Shown here: one piece after another, positions 53,690 through 63,514 of the stretch | Position numbering within the stretch: the first letter of the stretch is position 1 | Layout of the letters: every line of letters starts with the position of its first letter | DNA from: Terriglobia bacterium | GTDB taxonomy: Bacteria > Acidobacteriota > Terriglobia > Terriglobales > Acidobacteriaceae | Direction of reading: 5' to 3' | DNA length: 64,000 nt | NCBI GenBank assembly: GCA_020072645.1 | Contig: JAIQGK010000023.1 | Span: forward strand, 1 to 64,000 | Made by a program: the position numbers and the translations under genes | Notes under the pieces: model-generated | The model's input: the letters and a program-made list of their open reading frames with translations, nothing else | What the model was told of the DNA's origin: nothing | The model's database searches: none

Positions 53690-53790
53690 GGTAATTGAGT
53701 AAATTGGTAATTTCGTAATTAAAAATCAAAAGCAAAACTATCGGGAACGCTAGCTAATTTACCAAATTACTCATTTACCAAATCAGCAAA
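53690..53790. repeat. AT-rich imperfect inverted repeat between dinB and nuoG
   Basis: TTGGTAATTGAGTAAATTGG on the left and ACCAAATTACTCATTTACC on the right form an imperfect hairpin with an AT-rich loop. It may affect transcript stability or read-through into nuoG. Confidence 0.55.
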
Positions 53791-53820
53791 ACCGCTGAAC
53801 AGGGAAAAAAGCTTAAGACC

Positions 53821-56190
53821 ATGGCCGAAGTAAAAAACGTAACCATCACCGTTGACGGCAAGCAGGTTACCGCTCCTGCGGGCACGCTGCTGATTGAAGC
53901 CTGCAAGGCCGTGGGAATTGAAGTCCCATCGTTCTGCTATTACCCGGGGCTTTCTCTTCAGGCCGCCTGCCGCATGTGCCTGGTGCGCATTGAGAAAATG
54001 CCTAAGCTCCAGACCGCCTGCACTGTACCGATAACCGATGGCATGGTCGTGGCCACTGATACGGATGAAGTTCGCCAGGCGCGCAAGTCGATGATCGAAC
54101 TCCTGCTTGGTAACCACCCGCTGGACTGCCCCGTGTGCGACGCCGGCGGCGAATGCGAACTGCAGGACATGACTTTCAAGTATGGCGCGGCGGAATCGCG
54201 CTATATGGAAGGCAAGCTGCATAAAGAAGAGCAGCAGTGGTCGCCGGTGGTCTTCTTTGATCGCCCGCGCTGCATTCTCTGCTATCGCTGCGTGCGCGTC
54301 TGCGGTGAGGGCATGGACGTCTCCGCGCTGGGCGTTCAGCTTCGCGGCTCCAGCTCGGTGATCGCCCCGAACGAAGGCGACCATCTGGACTGCGAAGAAT
54401 GCGGCATGTGCATCGATATTTGTCCAGTCGGCGCGTTGACCTCCGGCGCTTACCGCTACAAGACCCGTCCGTGGGAGATGAAGCACGTTGGCACCATCTG
54501 CACGCACTGCGGCGATGGCTGCAAGACCACGCTGGGCGTCCGCCGGTCTGACACCGGAATGGACATTGTTCGCGGCGATAATCGCGACAAGAGCGGCATC
54601 AATGGCGACTTCCTCTGCATCAAGGGCCGCTACGGGTTCGATTATTTTGATCACAAAGACCGTCTGCGCCAGCCTCTGGTCCGCAAAGACGGCAAGCTTA
54701 CGCCTACTACCTGGGAAGAAGCCATTGAGCATGTGGGCAAGCGACTGCGCGAGATTCGCGACAGCAAGGGCGGCCAGTCGATTGGCGTGATTGGCTCCAA
54801 TCGGACGACCAACGAAGAAAACTATCTCTTGCAGAAGTTCGCGCGCACCGTGCTGGGCACCAATAATATCGATCACCACCGTACGGCGGATTTTGCCGGT
54901 TTTGCCCGCGCAGTCTCCGGAAAAGAAAATGCTACGGCCACTATGCGCGACGTTGCCAGCGCGCCGGCCATCCTGCTGATCGGCAATGATCCCACGGAGC
55001 GCCACCCGCTGCTGGCGTGGAATATCCGCACCAACGTCCGCCTGCACCAGGCAAAACTTTTTGTGGTGAATTCGCAGCCGATCAAGCTGCGCCGCCAGGC
55101 TACGCGATTTGTGCAGGTGCCAGCCGGACGCGAAGGCAAGCTCATCGCGTTCCTCAACGGCGACGATGCCGCGGCGGGCACGCTCACGGGCGGCGGCGGA
55201 TCCAATGACGCGCTGAAACAGCTGCGCGACGAACTGAAAGCGCAGAAAGACCTCGTCATCATCTTTGGCTCTGAGTTGCAAGGCGCCGATATAGCAGCGC
55301 TGGTCAAGTTCGGCGCTGCTACGAATGCCAAATTCATATGCCTGGGCGACTACGCCAACTCGCGCGGCGCGGCTGATATGGGACTCTATCCCGATCTGCT
55401 GCCCGGATACGTCGCACTGGACGGGCCGCACAAGTACAACGAAGAATGGGGATCGCTCTCCAAGACCAAAGGCTTGTCTTTGCAGGAAATGATGCAAGCG
55501 GCGAAAGCCGGCAAGTTGGCAGCGCTTTATGTTGTCGGATCGAACCCAGTGGTCGACTACAACTTTGATCCGGCAGCGTTGCAGAATACCTTTGTCGTTG
55601 TGCAGGAGCTGTTCCTGACGGAAACGGCCATGCTGGCAGAAGTGGTTTTGCCCGCGGCTTCAGCGTATGAAAAAGGCGGCACATTCACCAATACTTGCGG
55701 CGACCTGCAGTTGCTGAAAAAAGCCGGCGACATTACCGGCATCAAAAGCGATTTTGAAATCATCGTTCGCGTGGCTGAGCGAATCGGCACGGAAATTCGC
55801 AAGCTGGTGCCTTTCGGTGGCGGCGTCCGGGCTGACATGGGGCAGACCCGAGGAGCGCAATCCGGCGAAGCAGACCGCCACTCCGTGTGGCTCACGGCCA
55901 ACAATCTTGAGCCGAGGCTCAGCCCTTTCGATCCTTACGCCATGCTGGATGAGATCCAACGGCTGGTACCGGGATATGAATTTTCGCGGCTGGGCCTGCT
56001 GGCCGGAAACGATCAGCACATGCTGGCTGCCGAGCGCAGCGCCGCGGGCGCGGGCGATGGACTGGTACAGATTGTCCCCGCCAATGACACGCTGTTTACC
56101 TCAGGAACGCTGGGACGGTATTCGAAGACGCTCAACAGTGTGATCGAAAATAAACGCGCGCCAGCGGACAAAGAAGTGATGGCGGACTGA
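53821..56190 (+). CDS. nuoG: NADH-quinone oxidoreductase subunit G
   Basis: 789 residues of the 75-kDa subunit. The N-terminal [2Fe-2S] ferredoxin domain has C in SFCYYPG, AACRMC and TACTV. The His/Cys cluster motif is CPVCDAGGEC. A two-cluster ferredoxin-like pair is CILCYRCVRVC and CEECGMCIDIC. A further CTHCGDGC (C227, C230, C234) with a later Cys (about C266, LCIKGRYG) matches the pattern of the extra cluster N7 seen in some bacteria. A molybdopterin-oxidoreductase-like domain follows. It transfers electrons from NuoF towards NuoI and NuoB, which are absent from this locus. Confidence 0.94.
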   Translation: MAEVKNVTITVDGKQVTAPAGTLLIEACKAVGIEVPSFCYYPGLSLQAACRMCLVRIEKMPKLQTACTVPITDGMVVATDTDEVRQARKSMIELLLGNHPLDCPVCDAGGECELQDMTFKYGAAESRYMEGKLHKEEQQWSPVVFFDRPRCILCYRCVRVCGEGMDVSALGVQLRGSSSVIAPNEGDHLDCEECGMCIDICPVGALTSGAYRYKTRPWEMKHVGTICTHCGDGCKTTLGVRRSDTGMDIVRGDNRDKSGINGDFLCIKGRYGFDYFDHKDRLRQPLVRKDGKLTPTTWEEAIEHVGKRLREIRDSKGGQSIGVIGSNRTTNEENYLLQKFARTVLGTNNIDHHRTADFAGFARAVSGKENATATMRDVASAPAILLIGNDPTERHPLLAWNIRTNVRLHQAKLFVVNSQPIKLRRQATRFVQVPAGREGKLIAFLNGDDAAAGTLTGGGGSNDALKQLRDELKAQKDLVIIFGSELQGADIAALVKFGAATNAKFICLGDYANSRGAADMGLYPDLLPGYVALDGPHKYNEEWGSLSKTKGLSLQEMMQAAKAGKLAALYVVGSNPVVDYNFDPAALQNTFVVVQELFLTETAMLAEVVLPAASAYEKGGTFTNTCGDLQLLKKAGDITGIKSDFEIIVRVAERIGTEIRKLVPFGGGVRADMGQTRGAQSGEADRHSVWLTANNLEPRLSPFDPYAMLDEIQRLVPGYEFSRLGLLAGNDQHMLAAERSAAGAGDGLVQIVPANDTLFTSGTLGRYSKTLNSVIENKRAPADKEVMAD

Positions 56191-56215
56191 GCAACTGGCA
56201 ATTAGCAATTAGCTT
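56191..56215. repeat. Low-complexity repeat between nuoG and nuoH
   Basis: GCAACTGGCAATTAGC followed by AATTAGCTT, the same words as at 9908-9939. The rest of the 139-base gap up to nuoH holds no gene. Confidence 0.55.
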
Positions 56216-56329
56216 GAATGCGAATAGATCAGGCTCCTTAGTAGTAGTCAGCAAATAGTAGAGGCATGCAAATCGGCGCCTTAATGGGAATGGATCGACC
56301 TGGGCTTTGGCCCTGAATGTATAGGGACC

Positions 56330-57415
56330 GTGGATACAAAAACTTTTATTATCGCCGCAGTAATTAAGATCGCGCTGGTGGTCTTCATCATGCTCACGGG
56401 CGTGGCCTATACCACATGGCTGGAGCGCAAAGTGATCGGTCGCATCCAGAACCGTTGGGGACCAACGCGCGTGGGCCCGTTCGGCCTGCTGCAACCGCTG
56501 GCCGACGGCATCAAATTCATCTTGAAAGAAGACCTGCTGCCGGACTACGTCCACAAGGGCCTGTTCATTCTTGCGCCCATGTTGGCGCTAGTGATGTCCC
56601 TGATTTCGATTGCTGTGATCCCCTTTGGCGAGACCATCACCATTGCCGGACATACCACGGCCTTGCAGATCAGCGGCATGGTGAGTTCCAGCGGCGGCAT
56701 TAGCGACATCAACATCGGCCTGCTTATCATTCTTGGCGTAACGTCGATCGGTGTGTACGGTGTGGCGCTCGCCGGGTGGTCATCGAACAGCAAATATTCC
56801 CTGCTCGGCTCATTGCGCGCCAGCGCCCAGATGATCAGTTACGAGCTTGCGCTCGGACTGTCGCTCGTCGGCATTCTGCTGCTCTCCGGCACCTTGAGCC
56901 TGCGCCAGATCGTATCCAGCCAGAGCGGCAACTGGGTCCTGGGCGGACATGACACGCACGTTCCTCACTGGTTCATTTTTCCGCAGATCGTCGGCTTCTT
57001 TATTTATCTGCTGGCGGCATACGCTGAGACCAACCGTATACCTTTTGATATGCCGGAAGCCGAAACCGAGCTGGTGGCGGGCTATCACACCGAATATAGT
57101 TCAATGAAGTTCGCCATGTTCTTTATGGCGGAATACGTGAACATGTTTACGGTTGCGTGCCTGGCGACACTGCTGTTTTTTGGCGGATGGCACGGGCCGC
57201 ATCTTGCATTCCTTCCGCCCATCGGGCAGGCACTGCTGCCGGTGGTTTATTTCGCGGCCAAAGTTTTCTTTTTCATCTTTCTCTATATATGGATTCGCGG
57301 CACGCTGCCGCGTTTCCGCTATGACCAGCTCATGGCGTTCGGCTGGAAGTTTCTTCTGCCGCTGGCCATTGCCAACATTATTGTCACCAGCCTGATTGTG
57401 GCGTGGGGGGCATAA
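56330..57415 (+). CDS. nuoH: NADH-quinone oxidoreductase subunit H
   Basis: 361 residues with about eight membrane helices. Conserved loops at the quinone entrance include GRIQNRWGPTRVGPFGLLQP, LADGIKFILKED, and ETNRIPFDMPEAETELVAGY. It starts with GTG, with AGGGA upstream. In most operons nuoI follows; here nuoJ begins four bases after the stop. Confidence 0.95.
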   Translation: MDTKTFIIAAVIKIALVVFIMLTGVAYTTWLERKVIGRIQNRWGPTRVGPFGLLQPLADGIKFILKEDLLPDYVHKGLFILAPMLALVMSLISIAVIPFGETITIAGHTTALQISGMVSSSGGISDINIGLLIILGVTSIGVYGVALAGWSSNSKYSLLGSLRASAQMISYELALGLSLVGILLLSGTLSLRQIVSSQSGNWVLGGHDTHVPHWFIFPQIVGFFIYLLAAYAETNRIPFDMPEAETELVAGYHTEYSSMKFAMFFMAEYVNMFTVACLATLLFFGGWHGPHLAFLPPIGQALLPVVYFAAKVFFFIFLYIWIRGTLPRFRYDQLMAFGWKFLLPLAIANIIVTSLIVAWGA

Positions 57416-57419
57416 CCGG

Positions 57420-57920
57420 ATGGTCCATCAGGTTCTATTCATCGCTTTTGGTCTGATCTGCGTGGCCGGCGCCATCAATCTGCTGGTGCAGCGCCACCCC
57501 ATCAGCAGCGCGCTTTCACTGGTGGTTGTGATGGCTTCACTGTCTTTGATTTATCTGCTGCTGGGCGCGGAATTTGTCGCCGCCATTCAGGTAATCGTCT
57601 ATGCCGGCGCAATCATGGTGTTATTTGTCTTTGTGATCATGTTGCTGAATGCTGGGGCAGAAGAACGAACACGCGGCAGCAGGATGGCGCTTTTTGTCGG
57701 CGTGCCAGGCGTAGTGGTCCTGGCCGGCACCGTAGGCTGGATGCTGGTGAGCGGCAGCGGACGGTTGGGCACAGTCAGCATCAGCTCCAGCAACTTTGGC
57801 GAAACTCACAACATCGCCCACCTGCTGTTTCGCGACTTTTTATTGCCGTTTGAAATCACTTCAGTGCTGATCCTCATTGCCATTATGGGAGCGGTGGTGC
57901 TGGGAAAGAGGGAGAACTAA
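57420..57920 (+). CDS. nuoJ: NADH-quinone oxidoreductase subunit J
   Basis: 166 residues with five membrane helices. [20 protein letters not shown] is the conserved helix with a pi-bulge that links quinone chemistry to proton movement. The start at 57420 lies four bases after nuoH; nuoK begins one base after its stop. Confidence 0.92.
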   Translation: MVHQVLFIAFGLICVAGAINLLVQRHPISSALSLVVVMASLSLIYLLLGAEFVAAIQVIVYAGAIMVLFVFVIMLLNAGAEERTRGSRMALFVGVPGVVVLAGTVGWMLVSGSGRLGTVSISSSNFGETHNIAHLLFRDFLLPFEITSVLILIAIMGAVVLGKREN

Positions 57921-57921
57921 A

Positions 57922-58254
57922 ATGGTTCCACTTTCCTGGTATCTCATTCTAAGCGGCATTCTATTTGCGCTGGGCGTGTTGGGCTTTCTGCTCAAGCGCA
58001 ACATCATCACCATTTTTATGTCGATTGAGCTCATGCTCAACGCCGTGAACCTGAGCTTTGTGGCGTTTGCCAATTACTGGAACACGCATCCTGCCGCCGA
58101 CAAATCGATCATCCCGCTGAGCGGACAGGTGTTTGTTTTCTTTGTAATGGTTGTGGCCGCAGCGGAAGCCGCTGTTGGACTGGCAATTATCATTTCTGTT
58201 TTCCGTACCCGTGAGACCCTGAACGTTGATCGCGTGAACCTGCTGAAATTATGA
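57922..58254 (+). CDS. nuoK: NADH-quinone oxidoreductase subunit K
   Basis: 110 residues with three helices; [14 protein letters not shown] contains the conserved membrane glutamate, and a second one lies in [13 protein letters not shown]. Both are part of the proton path. The stop overlaps the nuoL start (ATGA). Confidence 0.94.
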   Translation: MVPLSWYLILSGILFALGVLGFLLKRNIITIFMSIELMLNAVNLSFVAFANYWNTHPAADKSIIPLSGQVFVFFVMVVAAAEAAVGLAIIISVFRTRETLNVDRVNLLKL

Positions 58255-60347
58255 CCAAGAACCTAAATCTCTGGGTGATTCCGCTGCTTCCGCTGATCGG
58301 CGCGGCCATCAACGGCCTGCTAGGGCGTCGCTTCAAGAACGCGATGGTTAGCGCCGTTGCCCTGCTCTTTACCGCAGCATCATTCGGCTGGGCAGCATGG
58401 GCCGTGTGGACAGCGTGGCCGGGTAGCGGCATTGCCCTACCCCACATTGAAACGCTGGCCACGTGGATTACCGCCGGCACGTTCTCCGCGCCTTTCGGGT
58501 TCCAGCTTGACCAGCTTTCCATGATCATGGTCCTGGTGGTCACGGGCGTCGGTTTCCTGATTCATATTTATTCCGTCGGGTACATGGCGCATGAAGGCGG
58601 CTATTATCGGTTTTTTGCCTACCTGAACCTGTTCATGTTCTTCATGCTCACGCTGGTTCTGGCAAACAACTATCTGCTGATGTTCGTAGGCTGGGAAGGC
58701 GTGGGACTCGCGTCGTATCTCCTGATCGGTTTTTTCTTTCTCAAGGACTCCGCAGCCGACGCGGGCAAGAAAGCTTTCATCGTTAACCGCATCGGCGACT
58801 TCGCGTTTCTGATCGGGATGTTCCTGCTGATCCAGCATTTCGGCACGCTCACATTTGCCGGCGATACCGGCGTCTTTGCCCAAGTGGCAAAACTGCCACA
58901 GGACACCGGCTGGGGTTGGATCACCATCACAGCCCTCTGTCTGATGTTTGGCGCCACAGGCAAATCCGCGCAGGTCCCGCTTTACGTCTGGCTACCGGAC
59001 GCCATGGAAGGCCCAACGCCGGTTTCCGCGCTGATTCACGCAGCGACCATGGTCACAGCGGGCATTTACATGATTGCCCGCTCGCATGCCATCTTTAATC
59101 TGGCTCCACATGCGCTTCAGATAGTTGCCATCATCGGCTGCATCACCGCAATCTTTGCCGCCACCATGGGGCTGGCGCAGACCGATATCAAGCGCGTGCT
59201 GGCGTACTCCACTGTTTCGCAGCTTGGATACATGTTCCTCGCTTGCGGAGTCGCGGCCTACTCGGCCGGAATCTTCCATCTGATGACGCACGCGTTCTTC
59301 AAGGCGCTGCTCTTCCTCGGCGCAGGCTCAGTGATTCACGCCGTGGGCGGTGAGCAGGACATGCGCCGCATGGGCGGCCTGCGCAAGCTGATCCCCGTTA
59401 CATTCTGGGTGGTCACGATCGCAACTATCGCCATAGCTGGAATTCCACCCTTCGCGGGTTTCTTCAGCAAGGACGAGATTCTGGGCGCGGTGTTTCACAG
59501 TCCTTATGGCGGGCCTGTGATCTGGGGCATCGGCGTTCTCACAGCCGGACTTACTTCGTTTTATATGTTCCGTCTGTGGTTCATGACTTTCTTTGGCGAA
59601 CTCAAGCTCGGTTCAGTCGATCTTGGCGAAGAGGCGCACGCAGCAAATGCTCCAGCACAGGCTGCACATGGCGCTGCTTCACACTCGCACGGCCACGCCG
59701 ATGACAAGTCCCACGGCCATGGAGGCGTGCACGAATCTCCATGGGTCATGCTTGGGCCGCTTGTCATTCTGGCCGTGCTGTCATTTGGCGGCGGGTGGGT
59801 GGGCGTGCCGCAGTTCATGGGCGGTCATAATGAGGTCGAGCACTTCCTCGCGCCCGTAATGCAATCGGCACCGGCCGTCGCTGGCGAGGCGGTCTCTGAC
59901 AAAGATGCCACCACGTCTCACGCGGGTGAAGCGACGCCTGAAAATACAAGTGAAGAGTGGCTTCTTGCCGGCACCTCAGTCGCCGCGGCCTTGATGGGAC
60001 TGTTCTTTGCGTACCTCTTCTATTACAAGAGTCCCGAACTTCCCGATCGAATCACCGCAAAGATGCACGGCATTTACATGATGGTCCTGCACAAGTACTA
60101 CGTTGACGAAGGCTACGGCGCAATCTTCGTCAAGCCGCTGCTGGCGCTCTCCACGGTTGTGCTGTGGCGCGGAGTTGATCAGGGCGTGATTGATGGACTG
60201 GTAAACAGCGCTGGAACGGCGTCGCAAGGCGTGGGCAACGAGCTTCGGCAGATGCAGTCCGGCAATATACGCTCCTATGCGGCCTGGGTCGCCATTGGCG
60301 GCGCGGCCATTGTGGCTTACATGATCTGGCTGGGGGTGACGCGATGA
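58251..60347 (+). CDS. nuoL: NADH-quinone oxidoreductase subunit L
   Basis: 698 residues of the Mrp-type antiporter subunit with the long lateral helix at the C-terminus. Conserved proton-path residues are in [40 protein letters not shown], and [23 protein letters not shown] (each in part). At about residues 463-500 there is a histidine- and alanine-rich loop ([19 protein letters not shown] and [11 protein letters not shown]) not typical of the family. The stop overlaps nuoM as ATGA. Confidence 0.95.
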   Translation: MTKNLNLWVIPLLPLIGAAINGLLGRRFKNAMVSAVALLFTAASFGWAAWAVWTAWPGSGIALPHIETLATWITAGTFSAPFGFQLDQLSMIMVLVVTGVGFLIHIYSVGYMAHEGGYYRFFAYLNLFMFFMLTLVLANNYLLMFVGWEGVGLASYLLIGFFFLKDSAADAGKKAFIVNRIGDFAFLIGMFLLIQHFGTLTFAGDTGVFAQVAKLPQDTGWGWITITALCLMFGATGKSAQVPLYVWLPDAMEGPTPVSALIHAATMVTAGIYMIARSHAIFNLAPHALQIVAIIGCITAIFAATMGLAQTDIKRVLAYSTVSQLGYMFLACGVAAYSAGIFHLMTHAFFKALLFLGAGSVIHAVGGEQDMRRMGGLRKLIPVTFWVVTIATIAIAGIPPFAGFFSKDEILGAVFHSPYGGPVIWGIGVLTAGLTSFYMFRLWFMTFFGELKLGSVDLGEEAHAANAPAQAAHGAASHSHGHADDKSHGHGGVHESPWVMLGPLVILAVLSFGGGWVGVPQFMGGHNEVEHFLAPVMQSAPAVAGEAVSDKDATTSHAGEATPENTSEEWLLAGTSVAAALMGLFFAYLFYYKSPELPDRITAKMHGIYMMVLHKYYVDEGYGAIFVKPLLALSTVVLWRGVDQGVIDGLVNSAGTASQGVGNELRQMQSGNIRSYAAWVAIGGAAIVAYMIWLGVTR

Positions 60348-61948
60348 ATAATTCGATCCTCACGCTGGTCACGTTCGTCCCTGCCATTGGCGCGCTGGCT
60401 CTGATGCTGATGCCGCGCAATGATCGCGCTTTGCGCTGGGCTGCGCTCATCATCTCCATCGTCACCTTCGGCTTGTCTCTTTTTCTGCCGATGTATTACG
60501 ACTACGGCGCTTCAGGATTCCAGTTTGAGACAAATCGCAACTGGATCGGCCAGACCATCCATTACCACATGGGCGCTGACGGCATCTCCATGTGGCTGGT
60601 GCTGCTCACCACGCTGCTGGTTCCGGTGAGCGTGCTGGTTTCATGGAAGTCAATTCATGACCGCGTGAAGGAATTCTTCGTCCTGCTGCTGCTGCTGGAA
60701 ATGGCGATGATCGGCGTTTTCCTTGCGCTGGACATGTTCCTGTTTTACGTTTTCTGGGAAGCCACTCTGATTCCCATGGCGCTGCTGATTGGCATGTACG
60801 GGCATGAGCGCCGGGTTTACGCGGCAGTAAAGTTTTTCCTTTATACGATGGTCGCTTCGGTCTTCATGCTGGCCGCGATCATCTGGCTGTACACGCACAA
60901 TCCGCAACACAACTTTGAATACGCTGCATTCCGCGACGTGATTGCTCACGGCGGCTTCTCTTCCACCGCGCTGCAGTGGCTCTTCCTCGGATTCTTTATC
61001 GCCTTTGCCGTAAAGGTTCCGCTCTTCCCTCTCCATACGTGGCTGCCGGACGCGCACGTTGAAGCGCCCACCGCCGGCTCAGTCCTGCTGGCCGGCGTGC
61101 TGCTCAAAATGGGTACCTACGGCTTGTTGCGCTTCAACGTCGGCATGTTCCCTGACCAGGCTGCCTACAATTCAAGCTGGATCAATACGCTGGCAGTGAT
61201 CGGAATCATCTATGGCGCGCTGGTGGCGCTGGTGCAGCCGAACTTAAAAAAGCTGATTGCCTATTCTTCCGTCAGCCATCTAGGTTTTGTGGTGCTGGGG
61301 ATTTTCAGCCTTACGACCATTGGTACTGACGGCGCGGTTTACCAGATGCTGAACCACGGCATCTCCACTGGCGCGCTGTTCATGCTGGCCGGAATGCTCT
61401 ATGAACGCAAGCACACGTACGAGTTCAAAGAATTTGGCGGACTCGCCACCCCCATGCCAGTCTATGCAACATTCTTCCTGCTGGCGGTTCTTTCTTCTGT
61501 CGGTCTGCCGTTGCTCAACGGTTTCGTGGGCGAGTTCCTGGTGCTGAGCGGCGCATTCCAGAGCGCGGTACCGCATGCCATGCTGTTCGCGATCCTGGGC
61601 TCAAGCGGCGTGATCTGGGGCGCATGCTACCTGCTGTGGATGTACCAGAAAGTCTTCTACGGCCAGATCCACCATGACGAAAACAAGACACTGCCGGATA
61701 TCGATGGCCGCGAACGCATCTCTCTGGTTCCGTTGGTTGTGCTGGCCGTCATCATGGGTGTAGTTTCGCCCTACTGGATGAAGTCGATTCAACCCGCCGT
61801 CGTCAGTACCCTACCGCAAGCAGCGGGGGTGAAAGCCCAGGCGCAAAAAGGTCACAGCCAAGACAAACAAGATCTAAAGAGAGTCACTGCAGCTACACCG
61901 GCTGCTGCCCCAGTCCAAAACGCTTCCGCCACAGGTGGGCAGAAATAG
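60344..61948 (+). CDS. nuoM: NADH-quinone oxidoreductase subunit M
   Basis: 534 residues of the second antiporter-like subunit; FYVFWEATLIPMALLIG, FPLHTWLPDAHVEAPTAGSV and LKKLIAYSSVSHLGFV are typical. The last 40 residues form a polar Ala/Gln-rich extension (KAQAQKGHSQ...) beyond the usual family end. nuoN begins directly after the stop codon. Confidence 0.95.
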   Translation: MNNSILTLVTFVPAIGALALMLMPRNDRALRWAALIISIVTFGLSLFLPMYYDYGASGFQFETNRNWIGQTIHYHMGADGISMWLVLLTTLLVPVSVLVSWKSIHDRVKEFFVLLLLLEMAMIGVFLALDMFLFYVFWEATLIPMALLIGMYGHERRVYAAVKFFLYTMVASVFMLAAIIWLYTHNPQHNFEYAAFRDVIAHGGFSSTALQWLFLGFFIAFAVKVPLFPLHTWLPDAHVEAPTAGSVLLAGVLLKMGTYGLLRFNVGMFPDQAAYNSSWINTLAVIGIIYGALVALVQPNLKKLIAYSSVSHLGFVVLGIFSLTTIGTDGAVYQMLNHGISTGALFMLAGMLYERKHTYEFKEFGGLATPMPVYATFFLLAVLSSVGLPLLNGFVGEFLVLSGAFQSAVPHAMLFAILGSSGVIWGACYLLWMYQKVFYGQIHHDENKTLPDIDGRERISLVPLVVLAVIMGVVSPYWMKSIQPAVVSTLPQAAGVKAQAQKGHSQDKQDLKRVTAATPAAAPVQNASATGGQK

Positions 61949-63514
61949 ATGAACCCGATCCAAACAATCGACTATATTCGCATCCTGCCTGAGCTGGTGC
62001 TCACTGCCTTTGGCATTATCGTCATGATGGCTGATCCGCTGCTGAAGCCCGGAGCCAGCCGCAAAGGCCTGGGACTGGTTGCTCTGGCCGGCACCATCGC
62101 TGCCATTGCAGCCACTTTCTGCCAGATCGCGTGGAACGCCCGCGATGCCAGCTTCGGCACGCCGGGATGGTTTGGCATGGTACGCGTGGATAGCTTCGCC
62201 ATCTTCTTTCACCTGCTGATTCCTGCGATCTCAGGCGTTTGCATCCTCGCGTCGCTCGAATACCTTGACGCGCAGAACATCCGCAGCGGCGAATACTATG
62301 CCCTGATCCTGTTCGGCACTGTGGGCATGGTGCTGATGTCATCTGCGGTCGAGTTGGTGCTGATCTTTATCGCCCTGGAGATTTCTTCCATCTCCACTTA
62401 TATTCTTGCCGGGTATCGCCGCCGCAATGCTGGCAGCGCGGAATCGGCCATCAAGTATTTTCTGCTTGGGTCATTTGCCACAGCGTTTTTCCTCTATGGG
62501 GTGGCTTTGATGTTTGGCGCGACGGGCTCGACCAGCATTTTGAAGATCGGCCCTGCACTCGGCAGCAATCCCGGACTGCTGGCCATTGCCGCCACGGCGC
62601 TTATGATCGTTGGCCTAGGATTCAAAGTCGCCGCGGCTCCCTTCCACATCTGGACACCCGACGTTTATGAAGGCGCGCCTGCTCCCATTGTGGCGCTGAT
62701 GTCTACCGGCCCCAAGGCTGCTGCGTTTGCGGTGCTGCTGCGTGTGCTGTTTGCCACCACCTCGTCAGACTGGCTGCCGTTGATCTGGATCTGCGCCGCG
62801 CTCTCCATGACGCTTGGCAACTTTGGCGCGCTGATGCAAAACAACGTAAAGCGCATGCTGGCCTATTCATCCATTGCGCATGCCGGTTACCTGCTGGTGG
62901 CTTTTGCGGCCAGCAATGAAATTGGAAGGTCCGCAGCCATCTTTTACACCGCTTCTTATGCGGCGATGAATGTGGGCGCGTTTGCCGTGGTCAGCCACTT
63001 TGGCGCTGGTGGCGAGCGCTATGTCTCTGTCGATGATTACTCCGGTCTGGGCCGCCGTTCGCCGTTGCTCGCGTTTACGCTGACGATTTTCATGCTATCT
63101 CTGATTGGCATACCCGCGACCGCCGGCTTCCTGGCCAAGTATTACGTGTTCAACGCTGCTCTTTCAGCCAATGCGCATCCCACTGCGCTGGTGTGGCTCA
63201 CGATCATCGGCCTGGTTAACAGTGCAGTTGCTTCCTACTATTACCTGCGTTTAATTGTGGTGATGTATATGCGCGAACCCGTCATTGCTGAAGCTCCCGC
63301 GCCTGCTTCCGGCCCGATGAAGCTGGCGCTGGTTCTCGCCGCGATTGCCACAATTTATTTGGGTGTGATGCCGGGGCGCGTCCTTACCTATTCAGAAGCT
63401 GGCGCGCACGACCTGCTTCCTATAGCGGCGGCTGCCGGCAACGCAGTGCCGGTAACTTCAAACCCTGGAAGTTCAACCTTCCCAAGCCCCGTGGCGACTA
63501 CTCCGGAGAAATAG
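61949..63514 (+). CDS. nuoN: NADH-quinone oxidoreductase subunit N
   Basis: 521 residues of the third antiporter-like subunit, with FIALEISSISTYILAGY, KVAAAPFHIWTPDVYEGAPA, and MLAYSSIAHAGYLLVAF. About 35 residues at the C-terminus are a low-complexity Ala/Pro/Ser tail. It is the last gene of the nuo operon and overlaps the end of the convergent permease gene by 17 bases. Confidence 0.95.
   Translation: MNPIQTIDYIRILPELVLTAFGIIVMMADPLLKPGASRKGLGLVALAGTIAAIAATFCQIAWNARDASFGTPGWFGMVRVDSFAIFFHLLIPAISGVCILASLEYLDAQNIRSGEYYALILFGTVGMVLMSSAVELVLIFIALEISSISTYILAGYRRRNAGSAESAIKYFLLGSFATAFFLYGVALMFGATGSTSILKIGPALGSNPGLLAIAATALMIVGLGFKVAAAPFHIWTPDVYEGAPAPIVALMSTGPKAAAFAVLLRVLFATTSSDWLPLIWICAALSMTLGNFGALMQNNVKRMLAYSSIAHAGYLLVAFAASNEIGRSAAIFYTASYAAMNVGAFAVVSHFGAGGERYVSVDDYSGLGRRSPLLAFTLTIFMLSLIGIPATAGFLAKYYVFNAALSANAHPTALVWLTIIGLVNSAVASYYYLRLIVVMYMREPVIAEAPAPASGPMKLALVLAAIATIYLGVMPGRVLTYSEAGAHDLLPIAAAAGNAVPVTSNPGSSTFPSPVATTPEK

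Noticed and set aside
53767-55497. 576-residue open frame opposite nuoG
   Set aside because: It is an antisense shadow of nuoG, rich in His/Arg/Ala, and no known domain; nuoG on the other strand is unambiguous.
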